Source of the DNA: Oceanospirillum sp964342385
GTDB taxonomy: Bacteria; Pseudomonadota; Gammaproteobacteria; Pseudomonadales; Halomonadaceae
Assembly: GCA_964342385.1 (NCBI GenBank)
Contig: CAYFGP010000001.1
Span: 102,813-166,812, forward strand
DNA: 64,000 nucleotides
Direction of reading: 5' to 3'
The notes beneath the pieces are model-generated. The model was not told the origin of the DNA. It worked only from the letters and a program-made list of their open reading frames with translations, and did not search any database. The position numbers and the translations under genes were made by a program. Below are positions 34,579-44,536 of the stretch, in pieces (the first letter of the stretch is position 1; each line of letters starts with the position of its first letter).

Positions 34579-34658
34579 GAAAGAGTTGGGTTCATACCAA
34601 TATTAATGTACGAACTCTGACTCAAACAGCTTGTTTCCCACTTCCTCTCTATCGCAAT

Positions 34659-34690
34659 TGGTTATTCAGTGAGAAATAACCATATTTTTG
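34659..34690 (+). terminator. Probable terminator of the ABC importer operon
   Basis: TGGTTATT and AATAACCA pair around an 8-nt loop, followed by TATTTTTGTT. Confidence 0.65.
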
Positions 34691-34785
34691 TTCTCCAGCT
34701 CGATGATTGATTTCATGGGGAAAGAGATAAGGGTTACTACTGTTTTGACTAGATCCGTCTGTAAGTGTCGGTATATAGTATGCGC

Positions 34786-34800
34786 TGATATTGATTCTCA
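34786..34800 (+). promoter_or_regulatory. Fur-box-like site upstream of fecI-type gene
   Basis: TGATATTGATTCTCA matches the 7-1-7 Fur consensus with one mismatch in each arm. It lies 19 bases before the sigma factor's start codon and would overlap its promoter region or leader. Confidence 0.7.
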
Positions 34801-34818
34801 TTTGTATAGGGTATCGCC

Positions 34819-35349
34819 ATGCCGACAAGAACATCTGCTTCAGATACAGCCCTGACTGAGCTGTATCGAGAGCATCATCCCTGGTTATTGCAGTGGTTGT
34901 ATAAGAAGCTGGATTGTTCCTGGCAGTCGGCGGATATGGCGCAGGATACCTTTGTCCGTTTGATGACCTCTTCAGCCTGTCAGTCTCAAATTCAGCAATT
35001 GAATCAACCGAGAAGTTTCCTGGCAACTGTGGCTCGTCGGGTGCTAATTGATCATTTTCGTCGTAAATCCCTGGAACAGGCTTGGTTGGAACAGCTGGCA
35101 GCTAAACCTGAGCCGTTAGCAATCTCAGCCGAAGAGCAAACCCTAATTCTGGAAACCCTGTGTCGTATTGATGACATGCTGGAAGATCTGGGTGATAAGG
35201 TGCGTCAGGCATTTCTGATGTCACAATTGGAAGGGATGAAGTACGCGGAAATTGCTCAGGCATTGGATGTGTCAGTCAGTTCGGTGAAGAAGTATATGGC
35301 CCGAGCCACGGAGCATTGTTTGTTGTTTATGTTGGAAGAGATGGACTGA
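34819..35349 (+). CDS. fecI: FecI-type ECF sigma factor
   Basis: A 176-aa sigma-70 factor with region 2 (ELYREHHPWLLQWLYKKL ... DMAQDTFVRLM), the following SFLATVARRVLIDHFRRK, and region 4 (AFLMSQLEGMKYAEIAQALDVSVSSVKKYMARA). These are typical of iron-starvation ECF sigma factors. Its stop codon overlaps the FecR start (TGATG). It should direct transcription of the downstream STN-containing receptor gene when FecR relays ligand binding. Confidence 0.93.
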   Translation: MPTRTSASDTALTELYREHHPWLLQWLYKKLDCSWQSADMAQDTFVRLMTSSACQSQIQQLNQPRSFLATVARRVLIDHFRRKSLEQAWLEQLAAKPEPLAISAEEQTLILETLCRIDDMLEDLGDKVRQAFLMSQLEGMKYAEIAQALDVSVSSVKKYMARATEHCLLFMLEEMD

Positions 35350-36374
35350 TGACACAACTGTCAGAAAAAAAACAGGCCATTCGTGAAGCCGCTGGTTGGT
35401 ATGCGGTGTTATGTGCGGATGAAGTGTCGGATCAGGAACGCCAGAATCATGAATGCTGGTTAGAGGCCAGTACTGCGAATCAGCAGGCATGGCAACAGAT
35501 TGGTCGTTTGCAGCAACAGATGGGCGGCTTGCCAGGGCAACATGCGCATCAGGCATTACAGCTGGGCCGGGAATATCAGCTGGATCGTCGTCAGGTACTG
35601 TCTATCCTCGCACTGGTCTCAGGTGGCGGTGTGCTAGCGTGGTCAGGTTGGCAATATACCCCTTTGCAGGATTTAACAGCGACCTATCGCACAGGCAAGG
35701 GAGAACAACTAACACAGCGTTTATCGGATGGCTCTGAGCTGATTCTGAATACCGATACTGCGGTGGATATTGAGCCAGTGGGGCAAGTATTGCGTATCCG
35801 GCTCAGAAGGGGTGAAATTCAGGTCTCCACTGGAACTCATGCTGATAAGCAAGCAGGTCAGGTGGCATCAGATCTCTCTACGCCTACTTTATCTTCTGCA
35901 CAAACCTTATCCTCGGTGAAAACTCTGGTGGTCGAAACACCCCATGGTCAGATTACTCCGCTGGGCACACGCTTTATGGTGCGTCAGTTTGATCACTGGA
36001 CCCGTGTCAGCGTACTGGAGCATAGTGTGCGTTTGAACCCTGTCCAGTCGAATCAGTCTTTTAAGCTCCAGCAGGGGCAAAGCGCTCAAATGACGGCGAC
36101 AGCTATTGAGGCTCTATCGGACGATACCGGTATTAACCTACATTGGCCTGAAGGTATGCTGGTGGTATCCGATTGGCGACTAGAGCGTTTGATTCAAGAG
36201 TTGGGACGTTATCGTTCTGGTGTTCTGCGTTGTTCCCCAGAAGTGGCAGGCCTAAAAATTTCCGGTGCGTATCCCGTCACAGATACAGATAGGGCGTTAG
36301 CAGCAATTGCCCGGGCGCTGCCTGTCACCATTCAAAGTGTCACACCTTTCTGGGTCAGTGTGCATGGGGCTTAA
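35349..36374 (+). CDS. fecR: FecR-type transmembrane sigma regulator
   Basis: A 341-aa protein: cytoplasmic N-terminal DUF4880-like domain (about 1-70, with WLEASTANQQAWQQIGRLQQQMGGL), one TM helix (about 83-100) and a periplasmic FecR domain (TGKGEQLTQRLSDGSELILNTDTA, TPHGQITPLGTRFMVRQ) plus a C-terminal STN-like part that contacts the receptor's signalling domain. The ATG at 35349 overlaps the fecI stop; an upstream in-frame ATG would lie inside fecI and is rejected. Confidence 0.92.
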   Translation: MTQLSEKKQAIREAAGWYAVLCADEVSDQERQNHECWLEASTANQQAWQQIGRLQQQMGGLPGQHAHQALQLGREYQLDRRQVLSILALVSGGGVLAWSGWQYTPLQDLTATYRTGKGEQLTQRLSDGSELILNTDTAVDIEPVGQVLRIRLRRGEIQVSTGTHADKQAGQVASDLSTPTLSSAQTLSSVKTLVVETPHGQITPLGTRFMVRQFDHWTRVSVLEHSVRLNPVQSNQSFKLQQGQSAQMTATAIEALSDDTGINLHWPEGMLVVSDWRLERLIQELGRYRSGVLRCSPEVAGLKISGAYPVTDTDRALAAIARALPVTIQSVTPFWVSVHGA

Positions 36375-36470
36375 AAATAATTTTTACTTTTTTCAGCTTG
36401 CTTTATCCCTTTTTGATTTTCACTCGACCTCTATACAGGCACTTTCGAAAATCATGACAAAGAGATACAC

Positions 36471-39002
36471 ATGTACAGCAATCGTTTTACTCCATCCGCT
36501 ACGGGGCTTGACCATTCACAAGCGGTCTTAGCACATAAGACCCCAGCTTTTTCATTAACACCACTGGCTTTTTCTATGCAGCGCTTGGCCATGAAAAGCT
36601 TTACGATGAAAAAGCTATCGTTAAAGGCTCTGGCACTTAGTGTTGCCCTGACAGGTATTTCAATGCAGACCGTACAGGCGGCAGATAAGCCAGTACACCA
36701 CTTTTCTGTACCTGCCGGTCAGCTGGGCGATGCGTTGAGTCATCTGGCCGCTCAGGCGGGTGTAACGCTGTCATTTGATGCCGAACTGACACGGGAACTG
36801 CAAAGCCAAGGCTTAAAAGGTGATTTCAGTCTGCTGGAAGGTTTTCAGCGTTTACTGAAGGACAGCCAACTGACTGTCGAGCGTCAACAGGATGGCAGTT
36901 ATCTGCTGAAAAAGCGGCCTCAGGCGCAAAAAGTAGAATTGGACCAGTTGACGGTCAGAGCCTTATCTGAAACTGCAACCGGTCCTGTAAAAGGTCATTT
37001 AGCGCGTCTCAGTGCCACAGGTACTAAAACGGATACCCTGTTGGCGGAAACTCCGCAATCGCTGTCGGTGATTACCGCCGATAAAGTGCGTGCAATTGGT
37101 GCGACACGTTTGAAAGAAGCACTGGCTTATACTCCCGGTGTAAATACCGCCCCTTGGGGCGATATGGTGCAGTATGACTGGCTGTATATTCGCGGTTTTG
37201 ATGCCTATAGCCCAGGTTTCTACATGGACGGTATGCAGATGCGCAATAACGGCAACTGGGGCATGTGGCAGACCGAAAGTTATGGTCAGGAGCGTATTGA
37301 AGTCCTGCGCGGCCCGTCTTCTGTACTGTACGGACAAAATGGCCCAGGCGGTGTAGTGAACGTGGTGAGCAAGACGCCTCAACCTGAAGCCAAACGTCAA
37401 CTGGAACTGAGCGTGGGCAGTAATAATCATAAGCAGGTGGCACTGGATCTGACCGGACCAACAGATGCGTCAGGCGAGTGGCTGTACCGTGTCACGGGCT
37501 TGCTGAAAGATGCTGAGTTGTCGACGGCCGATCTGGAAAATGATCGTCTGTTTATCGCCCCGTCACTGACCTGGCAACCATCCGATGATACCCGATTGAC
37601 GCTGCTGTCTCAGTTTATCAAACACCGCAGTGGTGCCGTATGGCACGGTTATCCAGTGGAAGGTACTCTGGTCGATAACCCAAACGGTGAGCTGGCCGAA
37701 TCCTTCTTTCTGGGAGAGTCCGATTTTAACCGCTATCATCAGGATCAGTGGATGCTGGGCTATGTGTTTGAGCATCAACTGAATGACACTTGGTCGCTGC
37801 AGCAAAATCTGAGATATGGCGAGTTCGATCTGGACTATCGCGTGGTTTGGGGCAAGCTGGCGAAACCAGACACCGAGAACCCGGATAATCCAGCTAACTT
37901 CCGCACTTTTAACCGCACACCGTTCCGCAGTAATGAGAAAGTCAGCTCTTTCACGGTGGATAACCGTGCGATCGCGCGTTTTAACACTGGTCAGGTGCAA
38001 CACACCTTACTGGCAGGTATGGATTATCAATTATCAGATCTGGATGTGAATGCTTTCTATGGCGGCAATCTGGATGCAATTGATCTGTTTAACCCGGTTT
38101 ATGGCGCTACGCCAACACTGAACCCCGCTTTTATTGACGGTAAAACCGAGCTGCAACAGAGCGGTCTATATGTGCAGGATCAGATGCGTCTGACGCCTCA
38201 GTTGATTGCCACTCTGGGTGGCCGCTACGACTGGTCTCGGGTTGAAAATAAAGATCGTTTGAGTGGTCAGAACTCCGTACAGAAAGATGATGAGTTCACC
38301 GCACGAGCAGGCCTAGTCTATCGTATGGACAACGGCCTATCTCCTTACCTGAGTTATTCCGAATCTTTCCAGCCCAGTACGACACTGAATCCAGCGACAG
38401 GCGAGATGTTCAGCCCAGAAAAAGGCCGACAGTATGAAGCAGGTGTACGTTATCAGCCGGAGCAGGGCGATACGCTCTATAGTGTGGCCGCTTTTGATCT
38501 GCAACGAAAAGACTACGTTACCTGGATCTGGAGCGGTGAAAACCCTGGGCCTAAGCAAACTGGTGAAGTCGTGGTGCGAGGTATGGAGTTTGAAGCCTAT
38601 ACCCAGCCTGTAGAAAATATGAACCTGAACGTAAGTTACACCTGGATTCCAGAAGCAGATGTCACCTCCAGTGTGAACCCCGCTGAAGTGGGTAAACAGG
38701 ATAAAGCAGTGTCTGAGCATCAGGCGTCCATTTGGGCTGACTACCGTCTTCAGTCCGGCCTTAAGTTCGGTTTAGGGGCACGTTACACCGGCAGTAATCA
38801 GGGCTCAGGTGAGAAAGCGCCTGTAAACGTACCAGGCTATACCTTGCTGGATGCCATGTTGGGCTATGAGCTGGAGCAATGGCAGCTATCACTGAATATC
38901 CGCAACCTAGCGGATAAAGACTATCTGACCACTTGTGATAACAGAGATTGTTATGCAGGGGAACGTCGCAAAGTGATGGCAACTGCCAGCTATAACTGGT
39001 GA
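36471..39002 (+). CDS. TonB-dependent siderophore receptor with STN signalling domain (FecA/FpvA type)
   Basis: An outer-membrane receptor of up to 843 aa. After the signal region (cleavage near VQAAD, residue 71) comes an STN domain (about 75-145, FSVPAGQLGDALSHLAAQAG), a TonB box-like ELDQLTVRA, a plug with ETPQSLSVITADKV and VLRGPSSVLYGQNGPGGVVN, and a barrel ending in Trp (ASYNW). The STN domain and fecIR directly upstream indicate cell-surface signalling. The start at 36471 gives a long signal sequence; ATGs at 36591 or 36606 (MKKLSLKALALSVAL) are good alternatives. C-terminal Cys pair (TTCDNRDCYAG) is typical of ferrioxamine/pyoverdine-like receptors. Confidence 0.92.
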   Translation: MYSNRFTPSATGLDHSQAVLAHKTPAFSLTPLAFSMQRLAMKSFTMKKLSLKALALSVALTGISMQTVQAADKPVHHFSVPAGQLGDALSHLAAQAGVTLSFDAELTRELQSQGLKGDFSLLEGFQRLLKDSQLTVERQQDGSYLLKKRPQAQKVELDQLTVRALSETATGPVKGHLARLSATGTKTDTLLAETPQSLSVITADKVRAIGATRLKEALAYTPGVNTAPWGDMVQYDWLYIRGFDAYSPGFYMDGMQMRNNGNWGMWQTESYGQERIEVLRGPSSVLYGQNGPGGVVNVVSKTPQPEAKRQLELSVGSNNHKQVALDLTGPTDASGEWLYRVTGLLKDAELSTADLENDRLFIAPSLTWQPSDDTRLTLLSQFIKHRSGAVWHGYPVEGTLVDNPNGELAESFFLGESDFNRYHQDQWMLGYVFEHQLNDTWSLQQNLRYGEFDLDYRVVWGKLAKPDTENPDNPANFRTFNRTPFRSNEKVSSFTVDNRAIARFNTGQVQHTLLAGMDYQLSDLDVNAFYGGNLDAIDLFNPVYGATPTLNPAFIDGKTELQQSGLYVQDQMRLTPQLIATLGGRYDWSRVENKDRLSGQNSVQKDDEFTARAGLVYRMDNGLSPYLSYSESFQPSTTLNPATGEMFSPEKGRQYEAGVRYQPEQGDTLYSVAAFDLQRKDYVTWIWSGENPGPKQTGEVVVRGMEFEAYTQPVENMNLNVSYTWIPEADVTSSVNPAEVGKQDKAVSEHQASIWADYRLQSGLKFGLGARYTGSNQGSGEKAPVNVPGYTLLDAMLGYELEQWQLSLNIRNLADKDYLTTCDNRDCYAGERRKVMATASYNW

Positions 39003-39119
39003 TGCCTACTGAGTCAAAAGATAGGATACTGAAGAGTCAAATGAATCGTCAGTAAATCCTGAAGATAATGTTCAGACACTGCTCTGTCTAGCTTTGTAAC
39101 CTTTATCATCAATGAAACT

Positions 39120-39141
39120 GCCGACCTTGTGTCGGCTTTTT
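39120..39141 (+). terminator. Terminator after second TonB receptor gene
   Basis: GCCGAC/GTCGGC with a 5-nt loop, followed by TTTTT. Confidence 0.85.
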
Positions 39142-39241
39142 CATGCCTAGCTATATTTTCCAGATATAAAAAGACGTTGGTTAAATAGGCAAGGACCTGT
39201 TTTCAACCTAGGCATTGGAAGATTTATGCTCCCGCAGAAAC

Positions 39242-39268
39242 AAAAAAGCCCCGCTGAGGGGGCGGGGC
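39242..39268 (-). terminator. Terminator of the sdaA-glyA-gcvH-gcvP unit
   Basis: GCCCCGC and GCGGGGC pair around a 7-nt loop, with six A residues on the left forming a U tract in the minus-strand transcript. Confidence 0.9.
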
Positions 39269-39350
39269 AAATAAGAACTTCTGTACCGGGCACCTGCCTT
39301 GTGGCGTGCAGGGCCGGTAACAGAGAGTACTTGACGACAATGGTTTGCGA

Positions 39351-42230
39351 TTAGTCCTGGTAAGCTTCGATGCTTGGGCAGGAGCAAATAAAGTTACGGT
39401 CACCGTATACGTTGTCGACACGGTTAGCCGTTGGCCAGTACTTACTGGCACGGGTGTGTGCTGTTGGGAATACGGCTTCTTCTTGCGAGTAAGGACGCTC
39501 CCAGGCATTAGTCAGGTCAGCCATGGTGTGTGGCGCATTCACCAGAGGGTTGTTGTCTGCTGGCCACTCACCGCTTTGAACTTTCTCAACTTCGGCACGG
39601 ATCTTAACCATCGCTTCGATAAAGCGATCCAGCTCAGCCTTAGACTCAGATTCAGTTGGCTCGATCATCAGCGTACCCGCTACTGGGAAAGACATGGTCG
39701 GCGCGTGGAAACCGTAGTCCATCAGACGCTTAGCGATATCTTCTTCGCTTACACCAGACGCTTCTTTCAGCGGACGGATGTCAACGATACACTCGTGAGC
39801 AACTTTATCGTTACGGCCACGGTACAGTACCGGGTAGTGGTCAGCCAGCTGCTCAGTCAGGTAGTTAGCGTTCAGAATCGCTACTTCTGTAGAGTGAGTC
39901 AGACCGTCTTTACCCAGCATACGGTTGTACATCCAGGTGATCGGCAGAATCGCAGCAGAACCGTAAGGTGCCGCAGATACTGCGCCGTTCTCTGGGTTCA
40001 GACCTTCAACCGGGCTTACTTTATGGCTAGCCAGGAAAGGTGCCAGGTGTTTCTTAACACCGATAGGACCCATACCAGGACCACCACCACCGTGTGGAAT
40101 AGCGAAGGTTTTATGCAGGTTCAGGTGAGATACGTCAGAACCGATCGCGCCTGGCTTGGAGATACCAACCTGTGCGTTCATGTTCGCACCGTCCATATAA
40201 ACCTGACCACCAAACTTATGAATGGTTTTACAGATTTCTACGATATCTTCTTCGTAAACACCGTGCGTGGATGGGTAAGTCACCATCAGTGCAGACAGGT
40301 TGTCGGCATGCTCTTGAGCTTTTTCAGCCAGGTCAGCGACATCAACGTTACCATTTTCATCACAAGCGGTTACGATGATCTTCATACCCATCATGGCTGC
40401 AGTCGCAGGGTTAGTACCGTGCGCAGAAGATGGAATCAGACATACATTACGGTGACCTTCACCGATGGATTCCTGATACTTACGGATCGCCAGCAGACCT
40501 GCGTACTCACCGGATGCACCTGAGTTAGGCTGCAGAGACATTTCGTCGTAACCGGTGATCTCTACCAGCTGCTCTTCCAGCTGGCTCAGCATCTTGTGGT
40601 AACCCACAGTCTGATCTTTAGGTGCAAACGGGTGGATGTTTGCAAACTCAGGCCAAGTCACAGGGATCATCTGTGCGGTAGCATTCAGTTTCATGGTGCA
40701 AGAGCCCAGTGGGATCATGCCATGAACCAGAGAGTAATCTTTGTTTTCCAGCGCTTTCATATAACGCAGCATCTCAGTTTCTGAGTGGTGCGTGTTGAAT
40801 ACTGGGTGAGTCAGGATGGCATCTTCACGACGCATCGCTGCTTTAATACCGGTTTCTGCACCTGCAGTGATGCTTGCATCAATGGCAGAAACATCCAGAC
40901 CGTGGCCTTCGCCCAGAATGATGTCGAACAGTTGTGCAACGTCTGCTGCAGTCGTGGTTTCGTCCAGGCTTACACCCAGTTTGCCACCTTCGATCTGACG
41001 GAAGTTACAACCGTTATCCAGTGCTTTCTGGTAAACCGCTTCATCAGCCGCAAAAGTCAGGGTATCGAAGTAAGTGTCGTTAGTGGCAACACCTTTCTCT
41101 TTCAGACCCAGCGCTAGAATAGCTGTCAGACGGTGAACACGCTCAGCGATACGCTTCAGGCCATCTGGACCGTGGTATACGGTGTAGAAGCTTGCCATGT
41201 TGGCCAGCAGTGCCTGTGCTGTACAGATGTTAGAAGTCGCTTTCTCACGACGGATATGCTGCTCACGAGTCTGCATCGCCATACGCAGGGCTTGGTTACC
41301 GTTCACATCAACGGATACACCAATGATACGGCCTGGTACGGAACGCTTCAGTTTTTCGCTAGCCGCGAAGAAAGCCGCGTGTGGACCACCAAAGCCCATA
41401 GGTACACCAAAGCGCTGAGAAGAACCCAGAACAATGTCGGCACCCAGTTCGCCAGGTGATTTCAGCAGTACCAGAGACATGATGTCAGCAGCGACAGCAA
41501 CCATGGCTTTCTGAGCTTTCGCTTCAGCAACTACTGCAGCGATATCCGTGATATCACCGAAAGTGCCAGGGTATTGCAGCAGAACACCAAACGGATCGTA
41601 TTCACCCAGCTTGTCTGCAGAGTCTACAACCACTTCGTAGCCGAAGTATTCTGCACGGGTTTTGATTACATCCAGAGTCTGTGGGTGTACGTCGCTCGCC
41701 ACGAAGAACTGATCGCTCTTCTTGCGGTTAGAACGCTTACACAGGGTCATCGCTTCTGCCGCAGCAGTCGCTTCGTCCAGCAGAGAGGCGTTTGCCAGAT
41801 CCATGCCGGTCAGGTCCATCACCATCTGCTGGTAGTTCAGCAGGGCTTCCAGACGACCCTGAGAGATTTCAGGTTGGTATGGAGTGTAGGCAGTGTACCA
41901 GCCAGGATTCTCCAGAACGTTACGTAGGATCACATTCGGTACGTAGGTATTGTGGTAACCCATACCGATATAGGATTTGTTAACTTTGTTTTGGTCTGCC
42001 AGAGCTTTCAGCTCAGCCAGGGCTTCAACTTCAGTGATACCCAGATCCATGTCCAGAGCGTCGTCCAGACGAATAGAGTCTGGTACAGTTTGCTCAATCA
42101 GTTCCTGCAGGGTGCTGACACCCAGTGAGTCCAGCATCGCCTGTTGCTCTACTGCATCCGGGCCCACGTGACGATGAGTAAATTCGTTGTGTTGTTCCAG
42201 TTCACTCAGTGCGCGCGTATCAACTGCCAT
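39351..42230 (-). CDS. gcvP: Glycine dehydrogenase (decarboxylating), P protein of the glycine cleavage system
   Basis: A 959-aa single-chain P protein: PLP-dependent decarboxylation of glycine and transfer of the aminomethyl group to lipoyl-GcvH. The PLP Lys lies in NLHKTFAIPHGGGGPGMGPIG. Both the N-terminal half (HRHVGP, SYIGMGYHNTYVPNVILRNVLENPGWYTAYTPYQPEISQG) and C-terminal half are full length, as in E. coli. I start at the ATG at 42230; an in-frame TTG three codons upstream is unlikely. It is the last gene of the minus-strand unit, 204 bases after gcvH. Confidence 0.97.
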   Translation of the reverse strand: MAVDTRALSELEQHNEFTHRHVGPDAVEQQAMLDSLGVSTLQELIEQTVPDSIRLDDALDMDLGITEVEALAELKALADQNKVNKSYIGMGYHNTYVPNVILRNVLENPGWYTAYTPYQPEISQGRLEALLNYQQMVMDLTGMDLANASLLDEATAAAEAMTLCKRSNRKKSDQFFVASDVHPQTLDVIKTRAEYFGYEVVVDSADKLGEYDPFGVLLQYPGTFGDITDIAAVVAEAKAQKAMVAVAADIMSLVLLKSPGELGADIVLGSSQRFGVPMGFGGPHAAFFAASEKLKRSVPGRIIGVSVDVNGNQALRMAMQTREQHIRREKATSNICTAQALLANMASFYTVYHGPDGLKRIAERVHRLTAILALGLKEKGVATNDTYFDTLTFAADEAVYQKALDNGCNFRQIEGGKLGVSLDETTTAADVAQLFDIILGEGHGLDVSAIDASITAGAETGIKAAMRREDAILTHPVFNTHHSETEMLRYMKALENKDYSLVHGMIPLGSCTMKLNATAQMIPVTWPEFANIHPFAPKDQTVGYHKMLSQLEEQLVEITGYDEMSLQPNSGASGEYAGLLAIRKYQESIGEGHRNVCLIPSSAHGTNPATAAMMGMKIIVTACDENGNVDVADLAEKAQEHADNLSALMVTYPSTHGVYEEDIVEICKTIHKFGGQVYMDGANMNAQVGISKPGAIGSDVSHLNLHKTFAIPHGGGGPGMGPIGVKKHLAPFLASHKVSPVEGLNPENGAVSAAPYGSAAILPITWMYNRMLGKDGLTHSTEVAILNANYLTEQLADHYPVLYRGRNDKVAHECIVDIRPLKEASGVSEEDIAKRLMDYGFHAPTMSFPVAGTLMIEPTESESKAELDRFIEAMVKIRAEVEKVQSGEWPADNNPLVNAPHTMADLTNAWERPYSQEEAVFPTAHTRASKYWPTANRVDNVYGDRNFICSCPSIEAYQD

Positions 42231-42434
42231 TTTTACCAACCTGTTTCAATCGGATCAGTCTCAGTGACTGACACTGATCCTTGTTTATCTTATTCAGCCC
42301 GGCCCTGAGACAGGGCTGGTTTCAGATTTTAAAAAGAGAAGGGCTATCTATAGTGAGAGCTCAGTGCCATAGGGCTTTAAATCTGAGCTCTTCATACCAG
42401 AGGGCTTTTAGCTGCAGTGCCTCCGGAGAACCGA

Positions 42435-42827
42435 TTACTCTTCTTCAGCAACCTTAGCTTCGTATGCAGTAGCATCCAGCAGGTTGTTCAGCTCAGCGCT
42501 GTCAGACAGTTTGATCTTAGCGATCCAACCACCTTCGAAAGCTTCTTCGTTTACAGTTTCAGGAGCGTCATCCAGCTCTTCGTTAACCGCTACGATTTCA
42601 CCAGATACTGGAGAGTAGATGTCAGAAGCTGCTTTTACAGACTCAACCAGAGAGAATTCTTCACCCGCTTCAACTTCACGGCCTACTTCTGGCAGCTCAA
42701 CGAATACTACGTCACCCAGCTGCTCTTGAGCGTGGTCAGAAATACCTACGGTTACAGTACCGTCACCATTGTCCAGAACCCACTCGTGAGAAGCGGCAAA
42801 TTTCAGATTGCTAGGTACGTTGCTCAT
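42435..42827 (-). CDS. gcvH: Glycine cleavage system H protein
   Basis: A 130-aa lipoyl-carrier protein that shuttles the aminomethyl group between GcvP, GcvT and the L protein. The lipoylated Lys65 sits in LVESVKAASDIYSP. Flanking motifs HEWV and GISDHAQEQLGDVVFVELPEVG are canonical. GAGGATTTAGAC precedes the ATG. It lies between glyA and gcvP on the same strand; no L protein (lpd) is in the window, as usual. Confidence 0.97.
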   Translation of the reverse strand: MSNVPSNLKFAASHEWVLDNGDGTVTVGISDHAQEQLGDVVFVELPEVGREVEAGEEFSLVESVKAASDIYSPVSGEIVAVNEELDDAPETVNEEAFEGGWIAKIKLSDSAELNNLLDATAYEAKVAEEE

Positions 42828-43008
42828 GTCTAAATCCTCGGTGTTTAATACTTATATGATGGCAGCCAAAAATTAAGGGACGGCTGCCGCCAGTGATTAT
42901 CTTCAAAACTTAGCAGTACTCAATGAGCAATAATGCTTTTTTTTCACTATTACCGTACTGCTAACGGTTTATTTGTAAAAAACTGTGCGTTAAGAGCGAT
43001 AGCGTCAA

Positions 43009-44313
43009 TTAACGGTACAGTGGGAAACGTTCGCACAGAGCTTTAACTTGCTCATGTACTTTCGCTTCTGCTGCACTGTTATCTTCTGGGTTAGCCGCCA
43101 GGCCATCCAGTACATCACCGATCAGATTACCGATCAGACGGAACTCTTCTTCACCGAAACCACGGCTGGTGCCCGCAGGAGTACCCAGACGGATACCGGA
43201 AGTCACCATTGGCTTCTCAGGATCGAATGGGATGCCGTTTTTGTTACAAGTGATACCGGCACGCTCCAGAGATTCTTCTGTGGCGTTACCTTTCAGACCT
43301 TTAGGACGTAGATCAACCAGCATCAGGTGCGTATCAGTACCACCGGTTACGATATCGCAACCACGCTCAACCAGCGTCTCAGCCAGTACTGCTGCATTCT
43401 TAACAACCTGCTTGATGTAGTCTGTGAACTCAGGCTGCAGAGCTTCACCGAAAGCAACCGCTTTAGAAGCGATTACGTGCATCAGTGGGCCACCTTGCAG
43501 ACCTGGGAATACTGCAGAGTTGATCTTCTTACCCAGATCCAGATCGTTGGACAGGATCATACCGCCACGAGGACCACGCAGTGTTTTGTGTGTAGTCGTA
43601 GTACAAACATGAGCGTGTGGCAGTGGGCTTGGGTGCTGACCCGTCGCAATCAGACCTGCGATGTGCGCCATATCCACCATCAGGTATGCGCCCACTTTGT
43701 CAGCGATCTCACGGAAACGAGCAAAATCAAGTTCACGAGGAATAGCAGAACCACCGGCGATGATTAGTTTTGGCTGACACTCAACCGCTTGTGCTTCAAC
43801 CGCATCGTAGTCGATACGCTGAGTTTCACGGTCTACACCGTATTGCTCAGCATTGAACCACTTACCGGATTGAGCTGGACGTGCACCATGAGTCAGGTGA
43901 CCACCCGCATCCAGAGACATACCCAGAATAGTGTCACCAGGCTGCAGCAGGGCCATAAATACAGCACCGTTTGCCTGTGCACCTGAGTGAGGCTGTACGT
44001 TCACATATTCGCAATTGAACAGCTGTTTGGCACGTTCAACGGCCAGCGCTTCAACTTCATCGACATATTCACAACCACCGTAGTAACGACGACCTACGTA
44101 ACCTTCTGCGTACTTATTGGTCAGCTCGGTACCCTGGGCCTGCATTACCGCTTTAGAGACGATGTTCTCAGAAGCGATCAGCTCGATACCATCTTCCTGG
44201 CGGTGGAATTCACGCTCAATTGCCGCTTTGATTGCCGCATCGCTATCAGCCAGATTACTGGTAAAGAACTTTTCGCTCACCGCGTCGTTTCTGTACAGTT
44301 CACTCATGCTCAT
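43009..44313 (-). CDS. glyA: Serine hydroxymethyltransferase
   Basis: A 434-aa PLP enzyme interconverting glycine plus methylene-THF with serine. The PLP Lys is in TTTTHKTLRGPRGG; HIELIASEN-like QEDGIELIASEN and SGAQANGAVFMALLQPGDTILGM are conserved. The N-terminus is about 15 residues longer than E. coli GlyA. The start at 44313 (MSMSELYRND) is chosen over an upstream in-frame ATG at 44355. In this cluster it probably turns glycine-derived one-carbon units into serine for SdaA. Confidence 0.96.
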   Translation of the reverse strand: MSMSELYRNDAVSEKFFTSNLADSDAAIKAAIEREFHRQEDGIELIASENIVSKAVMQAQGTELTNKYAEGYVGRRYYGGCEYVDEVEALAVERAKQLFNCEYVNVQPHSGAQANGAVFMALLQPGDTILGMSLDAGGHLTHGARPAQSGKWFNAEQYGVDRETQRIDYDAVEAQAVECQPKLIIAGGSAIPRELDFARFREIADKVGAYLMVDMAHIAGLIATGQHPSPLPHAHVCTTTTHKTLRGPRGGMILSNDLDLGKKINSAVFPGLQGGPLMHVIASKAVAFGEALQPEFTDYIKQVVKNAAVLAETLVERGCDIVTGGTDTHLMLVDLRPKGLKGNATEESLERAGITCNKNGIPFDPEKPMVTSGIRLGTPAGTSRGFGEEEFRLIGNLIGDVLDGLAANPEDNSAAEAKVHEQVKALCERFPLYR

Positions 44314-44536
44314 GGTGTCTATCTCGGTTTCTTGTTTTAAAAAAGGCTGCAGCAACCTGAGGGGATGTGACTGCAGCGTTTGTATGGCTTAAACAAGCCA
44401 CTTTTTAAAAGCGGTCAGTTCAATGACTCGGTTGAGCTAATCAGTTAGCTAGTAAATCAATCGAACTGGTTGCCATTACACTGTTTGGGTATTGCTCAAA
44501 AAACTATCCACAGGGGCGTAAAGCTTTGCGGCTGTA

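Larger units (their letters stand above)
39003..39350. other. Convergent intergenic region, TonB receptor / gcvP
   Basis: Noncoding. It contains two terminators, one for each strand (39120-39141 plus, 39242-39268 minus), and no other recognised element. Confidence 0.7.

Noticed and set aside
35316..35349. An upstream ATG extending FecR by 11 residues into fecI
   Set aside because: The extension lies in the fecI coding sequence and has no family similarity. The ATG overlapping the fecI stop is the usual coupled start.
39345..40523. A 392-codon open frame on the plus strand antisense to gcvP (and similar long antisense frames at 21796-22551 and 48048-49040)
   Set aside because: They lie entirely opposite strongly biased, certain genes (gcvP, ahpC, gcvT). 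Their translations are low-complexity (rich in Arg, Thr, Val, Gln, His) without recognisable motifs. Such open antisense frames follow from codon bias.
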